DNA of 22,955 nucleotides from Flavobacteriaceae bacterium (GTDB lineage Bacteria > Bacteroidota > Bacteroidia > Flavobacteriales > Flavobacteriaceae). The stretch's first letter is position 1; every line of letters begins with the position of its first letter. A program made the translations under genes and the position numbers. Below are positions 9,072 through 15,371 of this stretch, piece by piece. The stretch is taken from positions 1 through 22,955 of the forward strand of contig JAMPYA010000015.1 of assembly GCA_023700885.1 (NCBI GenBank), written 5' to 3'. The notes under the pieces were generated by a model that was not told the DNA's origin, searched no databases, and was given only the letters and a program-made list of their open reading frames with translations.

Positions 9072-9446
9072 TTATTTAAGCTCAACTTCAGCTCCAGCTT
9101 CTTCTAGAGCTTTTTTAAGACCTTCTGCCTCTTCTTTTGATATTCCTTCTTTAACTGCAGATGGAGCATTATCTACAACATCTTTAGCTTCTTTTAATCC
9201 TAAACCAGTTAATTCTTTAACTAATTTTACAACTGCTAACTTAGATGCACCAGCTGCTTTTAAGATTACGTTAAATTCTGTTTGCTCTTCAACTGCTTCA
9301 ACTTCAGCTGCAACTGCTGGTCCTGCAACTGCTACTGCAGCAGCTGGCTCAATACCATATTCATTTTTTAAAATATCGGCTAACTCGTTTACTTCTTTTA
9401 CAGTTAAATTAACAAGTTGTTCTGCGAATTGTTTTAAATCTGCCAT
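9072..9446 (-). CDS. rplL: 50S ribosomal protein bL12 (L7/L12)
   Basis: A 124-residue acidic stalk protein of normal length. The N-terminal dimerisation domain (about 1-35) binds L10. A flexible Ala/Val/Glu-rich hinge (about 36-58) follows. The C-terminal domain contains the conserved factor-binding segment KLAVVKLVKELTGLGLKEAK and ends with EEAGAEVELK. It forms the mobile stalk that recruits elongation, initiation and release factors. It sits 45 nt after rplJ, the usual order, and its ATG has no Shine-Dalgarno sequence. The downstream hairpin before rpoB may help keep L12 output above that of RNA polymerase. Confidence 0.98.
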   Translation of the reverse strand: MADLKQFAEQLVNLTVKEVNELADILKNEYGIEPAAAVAVAGPAVAAEVEAVEEQTEFNVILKAAGASKLAVVKLVKELTGLGLKEAKDVVDNAPSAVKEGISKEEAEGLKKALEEAGAEVELK

Positions 9447-9491
9447 TTTGTTTTCGTTTTTAATTTTATTATTAGTTTTATTTAGTGCTAA

Positions 9492-10007
9492 TTATTTATC
9501 AGATAAAGTCTTAAGGATACCTGAAATTTTTTGTCCACCTGACTGTAATGCTGAAATAACATTTTTAGCAGGTGATTGTAATAATCCAACAATTTCTCCA
9601 ATAAGTTGTTCCTTAGATTTTAAGTTTACAAGAGCGTCTAATTGATCATCTCCAACATAAACTGATTCTAGAACCCAGGCTCCTTTTAAAATTGGCTTAG
9701 CCGATTTTTTACGAAACTCTTTAATTACTTTTGCAGGTGAATTGCTGTTTTCAGAAATCATCATAGATGTATTACCTTTTAATGTTAAAGGTAAATCACC
9801 AAAATCTTTTCCTGATTGTTCCATTGCTTTTGCAAGCAAAGTGTTTTTAACTACTGCTAAAGACACATCAGCTTTAAAACATGCTCTTCTTAAGTTAGAA
9901 GTAGTTAATGCATTTAATCCTGATATATCAGCTAAGTAGATATTATTGCTCTCAGCTAATTTGGCTGTTAAATCTTCAATTACTCTTGATTTTTCCTCTC
10001 TGTTCAT
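9492..10007 (-). CDS. rplJ: 50S ribosomal protein uL10
   Basis: A 171-residue protein that anchors L7/L12 dimers to the stalk base. I chose the ATG at 10007-10005, giving MNREEKSRVIEDLTAKLAES, because this matches the usual uL10 N-terminus. A longer in-frame version reaching 10058 would overlap the end of rplA and add 17 non-conserved residues. The chosen start is 22 nt after the rplA stop. Conserved features include an ADVSLAVVKNTL-type segment and GNTSMMISENSNSPAKVIKEF. The C-terminal helix that binds L12 ends with SALQSGGQKISGILKTLSDK. Because the gap to rplA is so short, any L10-L12 autoregulatory leader would have to lie within the rplA 3' end; I see no separate leader. Confidence 0.97.
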   Translation of the reverse strand: MNREEKSRVIEDLTAKLAESNNIYLADISGLNALTTSNLRRACFKADVSLAVVKNTLLAKAMEQSGKDFGDLPLTLKGNTSMMISENSNSPAKVIKEFRKKSAKPILKGAWVLESVYVGDDQLDALVNLKSKEQLIGEIVGLLQSPAKNVISALQSGGQKISGILKTLSDK

Positions 10008-10029
10008 ACGTATATGTTTTAACGGCCTT

Positions 10030-10719
10030 TTATACTGATTTAGCATCAATAGCAACACCTGGACTCATAGTACTTGATAAGTAAATACTTTTAATATAAG
10101 TTCCTTTTGCCGCTGTTGGTTTAAGTTTCACTATGGTATGTATAATTTCTTGCGCATTTTGTACTATTTGATCTACATCAAAAGCCACTTTTCCTATTGC
10201 AGCATGTACATTACCATGTTTATCTACTTTAAAGTCAATTTTACCTGCTTTTACCTCTTGTACTGCTTTACCTATTTCCATAGTTACAGTACCAGTTTTT
10301 GGGTTTGGCATTAAACCACGTGGTCCTAATATACGACCTAGTGGGCCTAATTTACCCATAACACTTGGCATAGTTACAATAACATCAACATCTGTCCATC
10401 CTTCTTTAATTTTTTGAAGGTAATCATCTAATCCCACATAATCTGCACCAGCTTCTTTAGCTTCTGCTTCTTTATCTGGGGTTACTAATGCTAATACTTT
10501 TACATCTTTTCCGGTTCCGTGAGGTAAAGTTACTACCCCTCTTACCATTTGATTTGCTTTTCTTGGATCTACTCCTAATCTGATTGCAATATCAACAGAT
10601 GCATTAAAATTAACACTTGTAATTTCTTTTATTAAAGCTGAAGCATCTTTTAAAGTGTATTGCTTTGTGCTATCTACTTTAGAGGTTGCTTCTTTTTGCT
10701 TTTTAGTTAATTTCGCCAT
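10030..10719 (-). CDS. rplA: 50S ribosomal protein uL1
   Basis: A 229-residue protein of normal length that binds 23S rRNA at the L1 stalk and takes part in E-site tRNA release. Conserved segments include FNASVDIAIRLGVDPRKANQ near residue 34, VRGVVTLPHGTGK and the GPRGLMPNPKTGTVT motif near residue 130. The ATG lies 18 nt after the rplK stop. In many bacteria L1 represses the rplK-rplA message by binding an rRNA-like site near rplK; I could not identify such a site here with confidence. Confidence 0.98.
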   Translation of the reverse strand: MAKLTKKQKEATSKVDSTKQYTLKDASALIKEITSVNFNASVDIAIRLGVDPRKANQMVRGVVTLPHGTGKDVKVLALVTPDKEAEAKEAGADYVGLDDYLQKIKEGWTDVDVIVTMPSVMGKLGPLGRILGPRGLMPNPKTGTVTMEIGKAVQEVKAGKIDFKVDKHGNVHAAIGKVAFDVDQIVQNAQEIIHTIVKLKPTAAKGTYIKSIYLSSTMSPGVAIDAKSV

Positions 10720-10737
10720 TTTATTTTATTATAAAAT

Positions 10738-11175
10738 TTACACTGGAGGATTACCTTTAACAGTAATTCCCATTGATCTTGCAGTTCCTGCAATCATTAA
10801 CATTACCGATTTCATAGTAAATGCATTTGAATCTTGCATCTTATCTTCAGCTATTGCTTTAATTTGATCCCAAGTTACACTGGCTACTTTTTTTCGGTTT
10901 GGTTCTCCTGAACCAGATTTTAATTTAGCTGCTTCTAATAATTGTATAGCTGCTGGTGGTGTTTTAACAACAAAGTCAAACGATTTATCTTTAAACACCG
11001 TAATTGCTACGGGTAAAATTTTACCTGGTCTGTCTTGAGTTCTAGCATTGAACTGCTTACAGAACTCCATGATGTTAACACCGGCAGCACCTAAAGCAGG
11101 CCCAACAGGTGGAGATGGATTCGCTGCTCCACCTTTCACTTGTAATTTTACTACTTTGAATACTTCTTTTGCCAT
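10738..11175 (-). CDS. rplK: 50S ribosomal protein uL11
   Basis: A 145-residue protein of the GTPase-associated centre. The proline-rich N-terminal signature is present (PSPPVGPALGAAGVNIMEFC), followed by the C-terminal RNA-binding domain with SGSGEPNRKKVASVTWDQI and SVMLMIAGTARSMGI. It binds the 1070 region of 23S rRNA next to L10/L12. It follows nusG after 63 nt and is followed by rplA after 18 nt, the usual arrangement. The ATG start has no Shine-Dalgarno sequence. Confidence 0.98.
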   Translation of the reverse strand: MAKEVFKVVKLQVKGGAANPSPPVGPALGAAGVNIMEFCKQFNARTQDRPGKILPVAITVFKDKSFDFVVKTPPAAIQLLEAAKLKSGSGEPNRKKVASVTWDQIKAIAEDKMQDSNAFTMKSVMLMIAGTARSMGITVKGNPPV

Positions 11176-11238
11176 TTTTTGTACTTAAATGCGATATTTA
11201 TGTGGAAGCAATAATACCGTCGATTATTTATGTAACAC

Positions 11239-11787
11239 TTATATTTTCTCTACTTGCATAAAACTAAGCTCTAATGGAGTTTTTCTTCCGAAAATTTTAA
11301 CCATTACTTCTAGTTTACGTTTTTCATCATTAACTTTTTCAACTGTACCGTCAAAACCGTTAAATGGCCCGTCAATTACTTTAACGGTTTCACCCATTAC
11401 AAACGGAATAATAACGTTTTCATTTTGAATAGCTAATTCATCGACCTTGCCAAGCATTCTGTTTATTTCAGACTTACGCATCGGTACGGGTTCTCCTCCT
11501 CTTGTTTCTCCCAAAAATCCAATAACTCCAGGGATACTTTTTATGATATGAGGTATTTCACCACTCAAGTTAGCTTCAATCATAATATAACCGGGAAAAT
11601 ATACTTTTTCCTTGTTTATTTTTTTTCCTTCTCTAATCTGAATGACTTTTTCTGTAGGAACCAGTACTTGTTTTATATAATCATCAATTCCTAAACGAGT
11701 TACCTCATTTTCAATATAGGTCTTAACTTTATTTTCTTGACCACCAATTGCTCTTACTACATACCATTTCAATACTGAATCAGTCAT
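11239..11787 (-). CDS. nusG: Transcription termination/antitermination factor NusG
   Basis: A 182-residue protein that binds RNA polymerase and couples it to the ribosome or to Rho. The N-terminal NGN domain begins LKWYVVRAIGGQENKVKTYI and includes KVYFPGYIMIEANLSGE. The C-terminal KOW domain has VKVIDGPFNGFDGTVEKVN and ends with LELSFMQVEKI. The length is usual for the family, with no inserted domain. It lies 12 nt after secE, the common secE-nusG pair. It is the general NusG, not a specialised paralogue, given its place in the ribosomal protein cluster. Confidence 0.98.
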   Translation of the reverse strand: MTDSVLKWYVVRAIGGQENKVKTYIENEVTRLGIDDYIKQVLVPTEKVIQIREGKKINKEKVYFPGYIMIEANLSGEIPHIIKSIPGVIGFLGETRGGEPVPMRKSEINRMLGKVDELAIQNENVIIPFVMGETVKVIDGPFNGFDGTVEKVNDEKRKLEVMVKIFGRKTPLELSFMQVEKI

Positions 11788-11799
11788 ATCTTTATGTTT

Positions 11800-11988
11800 T
11801 TAGAATAGTTTAAAATATTCTCCTAAACCTAATTCAAATAATTTATCAATACCAAAAATAAGTAATGCAAAAATAGTTGAAAAAACAGCTACTACTACGG
11901 TCGATTTCTGAGCTTCTTCCCAAGATATCCATGTTACCTTAGTATTTAACTCATCAAAAGATTCTTTTATGTAATTAATTATATTCAT
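11800..11988 (-). CDS. secE: Preprotein translocase subunit SecE
   Basis: A 62-residue single-span subunit of the SecYEG channel. The N-terminal amphipathic helix (INYIKESFDELNTKVTWISW) and the basic/Trp hinge are typical of short SecE. One transmembrane segment follows (about residues 31-52, VVVAVFSTIFALLIFGI), then a short C-terminal tail. I chose the ATG at 11988-11986. The open frame extends upstream to 12099, but that part reads through a duplicated tRNA fragment and a repeat-like insert, so it is not protein. The gene follows tRNA-Trp and precedes nusG by 12 nt. Confidence 0.96.
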   Translation of the reverse strand: MNIINYIKESFDELNTKVTWISWEEAQKSTVVVAVFSTIFALLIFGIDKLFELGLGEYFKLF

Positions 11989-11990
11989 CT

Positions 11991-12017
11991 TTTTTGTTTT
12001 GCACGGGTGGAGAGACT
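11991..12017 (-). repeat. 27-bp direct repeat, copy of the tRNA-Trp 3' end (secE-proximal)
   Basis: Identical over 27 nt to 12059-12085. It contains the last 16 nt of tRNA-Trp (3' T-arm and acceptor strand) plus 11 nt of downstream A-rich sequence as read on the minus strand. It lies immediately upstream of the secE start codon. It is a fragment and cannot form a tRNA. Confidence 0.9.
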
Positions 12018-12058
12018 TCCTTCGACTTCGCTCAGGATAAACTTCTCGTACCACGCTA
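12018..12058. repeat. Short repeat-like insert between the two tRNA-Trp 3' end copies
   Basis: These 41 bp separate the two 27-bp repeats. They contain CCTTCGACTTCGCTCAGG, which resembles the GAGCGRAGTCGAAG-type short dispersed repeats I recall from intergenic DNA of Flavobacteriia and other bacteria. Read in the secE frame it gives the artefact peptide YPERSRR, common in spurious translations of such elements. A genome-wide copy count was not possible here. Confidence 0.6.
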
Positions 12059-12085
12059 TTTTTGTTTTGCACGGGTGGAGAGACT
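12059..12085 (-). repeat. 27-bp direct repeat, tRNA-Trp 3' end (original copy)
   Basis: This copy covers the true 3' end of tRNA-Trp (12070-12085) and 11 nt beyond it. It is identical to 11991-12017, with an offset of 68 bp. Confidence 0.9.
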
Positions 12086-12142
12086 CGAACTCCCGACACC
12101 TGGTTTTGGAGACCAGTGCTCTACCAACTGAGCTACACCCGT
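12070..12142 (-). tRNA. tRNA-Trp (anticodon CCA)
   Basis: A 73-nt cloverleaf. The acceptor arms ACGGGTG and CACCCGT pair perfectly. The D-arm carries AGCTCAGTTGGTAGAGC, the anticodon stem is CTGGT/ACCAG with loop CTCCAAA, and the T-arm carries GGTTCGA-type sequence in the form GAGTTCGAGTC. The discriminator base is G, as expected for tRNA-Trp, and the 3' CCA is not encoded. It lies between tuf and secE in the same orientation and is presumably processed from the long transcript. Confidence 0.96.
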
Positions 12143-12148
12143 AAATGG

Positions 12149-12177
12149 TAGGTGCTCCCTTTAAAAAGAAGCACCTA
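12149..12177 (-). promoter_or_regulatory. Hairpin between tuf and tRNA-Trp
   Basis: A 29-nt element that folds on the minus strand into 13 pairs (8 Watson-Crick pairs TAGGTGCT/AGCACCTA, then 5 more with wobbles) closed by a TTA loop. No U run follows (CCATTTACGG), so it does not look like a terminator. It probably protects the tuf mRNA 3' end after tRNA processing cuts the transcript; this is inference. Confidence 0.65.
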
Positions 12178-12203
12178 AAATTTACGTTATAATTTCAATG
12201 AAA

Positions 12204-13391
12204 TTAGTCTAAAATTTCAGTTACCTGACCAGCTCCTACTGTTCTACCACCTTCACGGATTGCAAAACGAAGTCCTACGTTCAAAGCAATTGCTTGGTGT
12301 AATTCAACGTGAATTGTCAAGTTATCACCTGGCATTACCATTTCTACACCTGCTGGTAAAGTAATAGTACCAGTTACATCAGTTGTACGAACATAAAATT
12401 GCGGACGGTAATTGTTGTGAAATGGAGTGTGACGCCCACCTTCTTCTTTTTTCAAGATATAAACCTCAGCTTTGAATTTAGCGTGTGGTTTTACTGATTT
12501 TGGTTTACAAATAACCATACCTCTAGTGATGTCTTCTTTTGCAACACCTCTTAATAAGATACCTACGTTATCTCCAGCTTCACCTCTATCTAATATTTTA
12601 CGGAACATCTCAACTCCAGTAATTACAGAAGTTAATTTTTCAGCCCCCATACCAATAATTTCAACAGCATCTCCAGTATTTGCTACCCCAGTTTCAATTC
12701 TACCAGTTGCTACAGTTCCACGACCTGTAATTGAGAATACATCTTCTACAGGCATTAAGAAAGGTTTATCAACATCACGAGGAGGTAATTCAATCCAAGT
12801 ATCACAAGCATCCATTAAATCTTCAACAGTTTTAACCCATTTTGGTTCACCGTTTAAAGCACCTAACGCAGATCCTTGAATTACTGGTGTGTTATCTCCA
12901 TCGTATTCATAGAAAGAAAGTAATTCTCTAATTTCCATTTCTACTAATTCTAATAACTCCTCATCATCAACCATATCCACTTTATTCATGAATACAACTA
13001 ATCTAGGAATACCTACCTGACGACCTAAAAGGATATGCTCACGAGTTTGTGGCATTGGTCCGTCTGTAGCAGCTACAACAATAATTGCACCATCCATTTG
13101 AGCAGCTCCAGTTACCATGTTTTTAACGTAATCCGCGTGACCTGGACAGTCAACGTGTGCGTAATGACGACTAGCTGTAGAATATTCTACGTGAGCAGTA
13201 TTAATAGTAATACCTCTTTCTTTTTCTTCTGGTGCGTTGTCAATAGATGAAAAGTCTCTATATTCAGACAAACCTTTTGATGCCAATACCTGTGTGATAG
13301 CAGCAGTCAAAGTAGTTTTACCGTGGTCTACGTGCCCAATTGTACCAATATTCATGTGTGGTTTTGAGCGATCAAATGTTTGCTTTGCCAT
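12204..13391 (-). CDS. tuf: Elongation factor Tu
   Basis: A 395-residue GTPase that delivers aminoacyl-tRNA to the ribosomal A site. All GTP-binding motifs are intact: GHVDHGKT at 19-26, the switch I RGITI, DCPGH in switch II, NKVD, and the GSAL segment. Domains 2 and 3 follow, with FSITGRGTVATGRIETG and a C-terminus ending GRTVGAGQVTEILD. The gene follows four tRNA genes and precedes tRNA-Trp, the same context as tufB of Escherichia coli. No second tuf copy is seen in this window. The ATG has an A-rich leader without a Shine-Dalgarno sequence. Confidence 0.99.
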   Translation of the reverse strand: MAKQTFDRSKPHMNIGTIGHVDHGKTTLTAAITQVLASKGLSEYRDFSSIDNAPEEKERGITINTAHVEYSTASRHYAHVDCPGHADYVKNMVTGAAQMDGAIIVVAATDGPMPQTREHILLGRQVGIPRLVVFMNKVDMVDDEELLELVEMEIRELLSFYEYDGDNTPVIQGSALGALNGEPKWVKTVEDLMDACDTWIELPPRDVDKPFLMPVEDVFSITGRGTVATGRIETGVANTGDAVEIIGMGAEKLTSVITGVEMFRKILDRGEAGDNVGILLRGVAKEDITRGMVICKPKSVKPHAKFKAEVYILKKEEGGRHTPFHNNYRPQFYVRTTDVTGTITLPAGVEMVMPGDNLTIHVELHQAIALNVGLRFAIREGGRTVGAGQVTEILD

Positions 13392-13468
13392 GATTGTTAA
13401 TTTTAATTTTTAGTTTAATATATTTAGTGTTATTTTATTCTTTTGTTGGTGTAAAGGTAATAAAAAAG

Positions 13469-13540
13469 AGCCAATGACGGGAATTGAACCCGTGACCTTT
13501 TCCTTACCAAGGAAACACTCTACCCCTGAGCTACACCGGC
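13469..13540 (-). tRNA. tRNA-Thr (anticodon GGT)
   Basis: A 72-nt cloverleaf. The acceptor arm is GCCGGTG/CATTGGC with two G-U pairs. The anticodon stem TTTCC/GGAAA has loop TTGGTAA, and the T-arm contains GGGTTCAATTCCC. The 3' CCA is not encoded. It is the last of four tRNAs before tuf. Confidence 0.95.
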
Positions 13541-13549
13541 TTAAAATAG

Positions 13550-13622
<73 letters not shown>

Positions 13623-13634
13623 AATAATAAAAAG

Positions 13635-13715
<81 letters not shown>

Positions 13716-13732
13716 AATTTCTTCAAAGAACG

Positions 13733-13806
13733 AGCCGATGGAGGGACTCGAACCCACGACCTGCTGATTACAAATCAGCTGCTCTAGCCAGCTGAGCTAC
13801 ATCGGC
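13733..13806 (-). tRNA. tRNA-Thr (anticodon TGT)
   Basis: A 74-nt cloverleaf. The acceptor arm is GCCGATG/CATCGGC. The anticodon stem GCTGA/TCAGC has loop TTTGTAA, and the T-arm contains GTGGGTTCGAGTCCC. It is the first gene of the superoperon, about 40 nt downstream of the promoter. The order Thr(TGT)-Tyr-Gly-Thr(GGT)-tuf is the same as thrU-tyrU-glyT-thrT-tufB of Escherichia coli. Confidence 0.96.
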
Positions 13807-13829
13807 GTTACACATAACTTATGTGTTAC
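13807..13829 (-). other. Inverted repeat in the leader abutting the first tRNA
   Basis: A 23-nt near-palindrome (GTAACACATAAG then TTATGTGTAAC on the minus strand, one mismatch) that ends exactly at the 5' end of tRNA-Thr(TGT). It could form a small leader hairpin of 7 pairs next to the RNase P cleavage site. Its role is unknown. Confidence 0.5.
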
Positions 13830-13848
13830 CGCTATTTCTAACGGTTTG

Positions 13849-13879
13849 CAAATGTAAAACGATTTATTATTTTAACAAA
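13849..13879 (-). promoter_or_regulatory. Promoter of the tRNA-tuf-rpl-rpoBC superoperon
   Basis: On the minus strand TTTG (13879-13876), a 19-nt spacer and TACATTTG (13856-13849) together match the Bacteroidota sigma-A consensus (TTTG, 19-21 nt, TAnnTTTG) at every fixed position. Transcription should start near 13842, giving a leader of about 35 nt before tRNA-Thr(TGT). It is the strongest promoter match in the window, as expected for a ribosomal operon. Confidence 0.85.
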
Positions 13880-13896
13880 ACTTTTTTCTAATATTT

Positions 13897-14211
13897 TTAT
13901 ATTTTTTTTATAGTATCGGATTTAGGTTTTAATTTTTTTTTCAGAAGCATTCTTTTTAACGAATCTATTGATAGATTGATTCCTTCTTCGAAGTGCTTAC
14001 ATTCCTTTTTTACAACGAATTCATCACCAGGTATATTGGTCTTAATTTCAATAACTTTATTTTCTTTTTCACTAACATTCTGGACCTTTAAAAAAACTTC
14101 AGCTTCTACTATTTTATCAAAATACTTTTCTAAGGTAGAAACCCTTTGTACAACATAATCTATTAATTCCTTGTCTGCATTGAAATTGACGGCCTGTACG
14201 AATACTTTCAT
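13897..14211 (-). CDS. hpf: Ribosome hibernation/ribosome-associated factor (HPF/RaiA family, short form)
   Basis: A 104-residue protein with the S30AE (HPF/RaiA) fold. It opens MKVFVQAVNFNADKELIDYV, has the segment VSTLEKYFDKIVEAEVFLKV, and carries a basic C-terminal end (LKRMLLKKKLKPKSDTIKKI). Family members bind the 30S decoding region in slow growth, silencing or dimerising ribosomes. This short form lacks the dimerising C-terminal domain of long HPF. The ATG comes one nucleotide after the xerC stop, so the two are translationally close and surely co-transcribed. HPF or RaiA-like naming cannot be settled from sequence alone. Confidence 0.9.
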   Translation of the reverse strand: MKVFVQAVNFNADKELIDYVVQRVSTLEKYFDKIVEAEVFLKVQNVSEKENKVIEIKTNIPGDEFVVKKECKHFEEGINLSIDSLKRMLLKKKLKPKSDTIKKI

Positions 14212-14212
14212 A

Positions 14213-15100
14213 TTAATCTGATTTGTGACTCCTTGGGTGAGTCTGGTTATACACTTCTTTTATTTTTTCTAAGCTGTTATGAGTATAAACTTGGGTTGAT
14301 GCTAAACTTGCATGCCCTAATAACTCTTTAACTGAGTTTAAATCTGCACCTTGATTTAACAAATGTGTAGCAAATGAATGTCTTATTACATGGGGACTAT
14401 TTTTTGTTTTAGAAGATACCTTACTAAAATAATCATTTATTATTCTATAAACAAGTGTTTCATATATTTTATTTCCTTTCTCCGTAATAAAAAATCGAGT
14501 AGAATCGGTTGTTATTTTTTCACGTTCTGCTTGATAATCTTCTATACTTTCTATAATTGAATCTAGTATCGGAACAATACGTTCCTTATTTCTTTTTCCA
14601 AAAATTTTAATTGTTTTATTAGATATATCAACGTTGGTCTCTTCCAATTTAACGAGTTCGGCCCTTCTCATGCCTGTTGAATACAACAACTCAACAACTA
14701 ATTTATTCCTTATAGATTTGAAATCATTTCCAGAAATTGAATTAAGAACAGTTATAATTTCCTTTTCTGAAAAAGGAACTATTACTTTCTTTCCAATTTT
14801 AAGTGATTGATGTTGAGTTAAAGGATTTTTATCTACTTCGTGAATCTTTAAGAGATATTTATAAAAAGATTTTAGAGTACTCATCTTTCTATTGATACTT
14901 CTATGCGAATTATTTTTTTCAGATAGACTTACAATCCATGATCTAATATGAACATAATCAACATCTTTGATATTTGCAATTTCAAGATTATCTTTACAAA
15001 AATTTTCAAAAGCTCTTAAATCTACCAGATAGGCAGCAACTGTATGAGGGGAACTTTTTTTCTCGTAGGATAAGTATTTTAAAAAGGAATTTATAAGCAT
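14213..15100 (-). CDS. xerC: Tyrosine recombinase XerC/XerD family
   Basis: A 295-residue site-specific recombinase with the full catalytic set: Arg145 (TGMRRAEL), Lys169, His237 and Arg240 (SPHVIRH), His263 (LLGHASL) and nucleophile Tyr272 (TQVYTH). An N-terminal SAM-like core-binding domain spans about 1-90. Length and motifs fit a chromosomal Xer that resolves dimers at dif, not an integron or phage integrase, and the setting between rpsU and hpf is a housekeeping one. I chose the ATG at 15100. An upstream in-frame TTG at 15121 lies inside the rpsU terminator hairpin and adds only seven residues. XerC rather than XerD is a guess from context. Confidence 0.92.
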   Translation of the reverse strand: MLINSFLKYLSYEKKSSPHTVAAYLVDLRAFENFCKDNLEIANIKDVDYVHIRSWIVSLSEKNNSHRSINRKMSTLKSFYKYLLKIHEVDKNPLTQHQSLKIGKKVIVPFSEKEIITVLNSISGNDFKSIRNKLVVELLYSTGMRRAELVKLEETNVDISNKTIKIFGKRNKERIVPILDSIIESIEDYQAEREKITTDSTRFFITEKGNKIYETLVYRIINDYFSKVSSKTKNSPHVIRHSFATHLLNQGADLNSVKELLGHASLASTQVYTHNSLEKIKEVYNQTHPRSHKSD

Positions 15101-15101
15101 G

Positions 15102-15154
15102 AAAAAACCGTTAATTAACAAAAATACAAATTGTATTTAATGAAAACTAACGGT
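15102..15154 (-). terminator. Intrinsic terminator of rpsU
   Basis: On the minus strand ACCGTTAGTT (15154-15145) pairs with AATTAACGGT (15116-15107), 10 pairs including one G-U, followed by a run of six T ending at 15102. The loop of about 28 nt contains an inner inverted repeat (AAATACAA/TTGTATTT). It lies 25 nt after the rpsU stop and ends just before the xerC ATG. Confidence 0.7.
15119..15126 (-). promoter_or_regulatory. Possible -7 promoter element for xerC-hpf
   Basis: TATTTTTG on the minus strand matches TAnnTTTG, 18 nt before the xerC ATG and within the loop of the rpsU terminator. No good -33 element is seen at the right distance. If used, the transcript would start near 15112 with a very short leader. 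Confidence 0.4.
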
Positions 15155-15179
15155 CTATGAATTTTATTCAGAAAACTAA

Positions 15180-15371
15180 CTATTCTTCATTCGTTCTTTT
15201 TCTCTGAACATATTTAGCTTTGATCATCTTAGCTCTATTAGTAACCGATCCTTTTACGAACTGTTGACGATTACGTAATTCTTTCATCGTTTTAGTACGA
15301 TCAAATTTTCTTTTGAAACGTTTTAAAGCTCTATCGATGTTTTCACCATCTTTAATAGGAATTATTAGCAT
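15180..15371 (-). CDS. rpsU: 30S ribosomal protein bS21
   Basis: A 63-residue basic protein that opens MLIIPIKDGENIDRALKRFK. It is very close to flavobacterial bS21, including Tyr54 in the C-terminal part. In Flavobacterium johnsoniae bS21, with bS18 and bS6, holds the 16S rRNA 3' tail in a pocket and so hides the anti-Shine-Dalgarno sequence. This explains why genes in this phylum lack Shine-Dalgarno sites. Here rpsU alone has one (15377-15387), the known sign of autoregulation by ribosomes that lack bS21. The gene has its own likely promoter (15425-15432) and terminator (15102-15154), so it is probably monocistronic. Confidence 0.97.
   Translation of the reverse strand: MLIIPIKDGENIDRALKRFKRKFDRTKTMKELRNRQQFVKGSVTNRAKMIKAKYVQRKRTNEE

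Noticed and set aside
10008..10058. Extended N-terminus of L10 overlapping rplA
   Set aside because: The extra 17 residues are not conserved; the MNREEK start fits the family and avoids overlapping rplA.
11991..12085. Integrated genomic island or phage attachment pair at tRNA-Trp, with xerC-like recombinase nearby as integrase
   Set aside because: The two 27-bp repeats are only 41 bp apart with no cargo, and the recombinase has a housekeeping context. A scar or repeat insertion explains it better.
11989..12099. 37-residue N-terminal extension of secE
   Set aside because: It translates the duplicated tRNA-Trp 3' end and a repeat-like insert (YPERSRR). The normal SecE N-terminus begins at the ATG at 11988.
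15101..15121. TTG start for xerC at 15121
   Set aside because: It lies in the rpsU terminator hairpin and upstream of the likely transcription start. The ATG at 15100 gives a normal Xer N-terminus.
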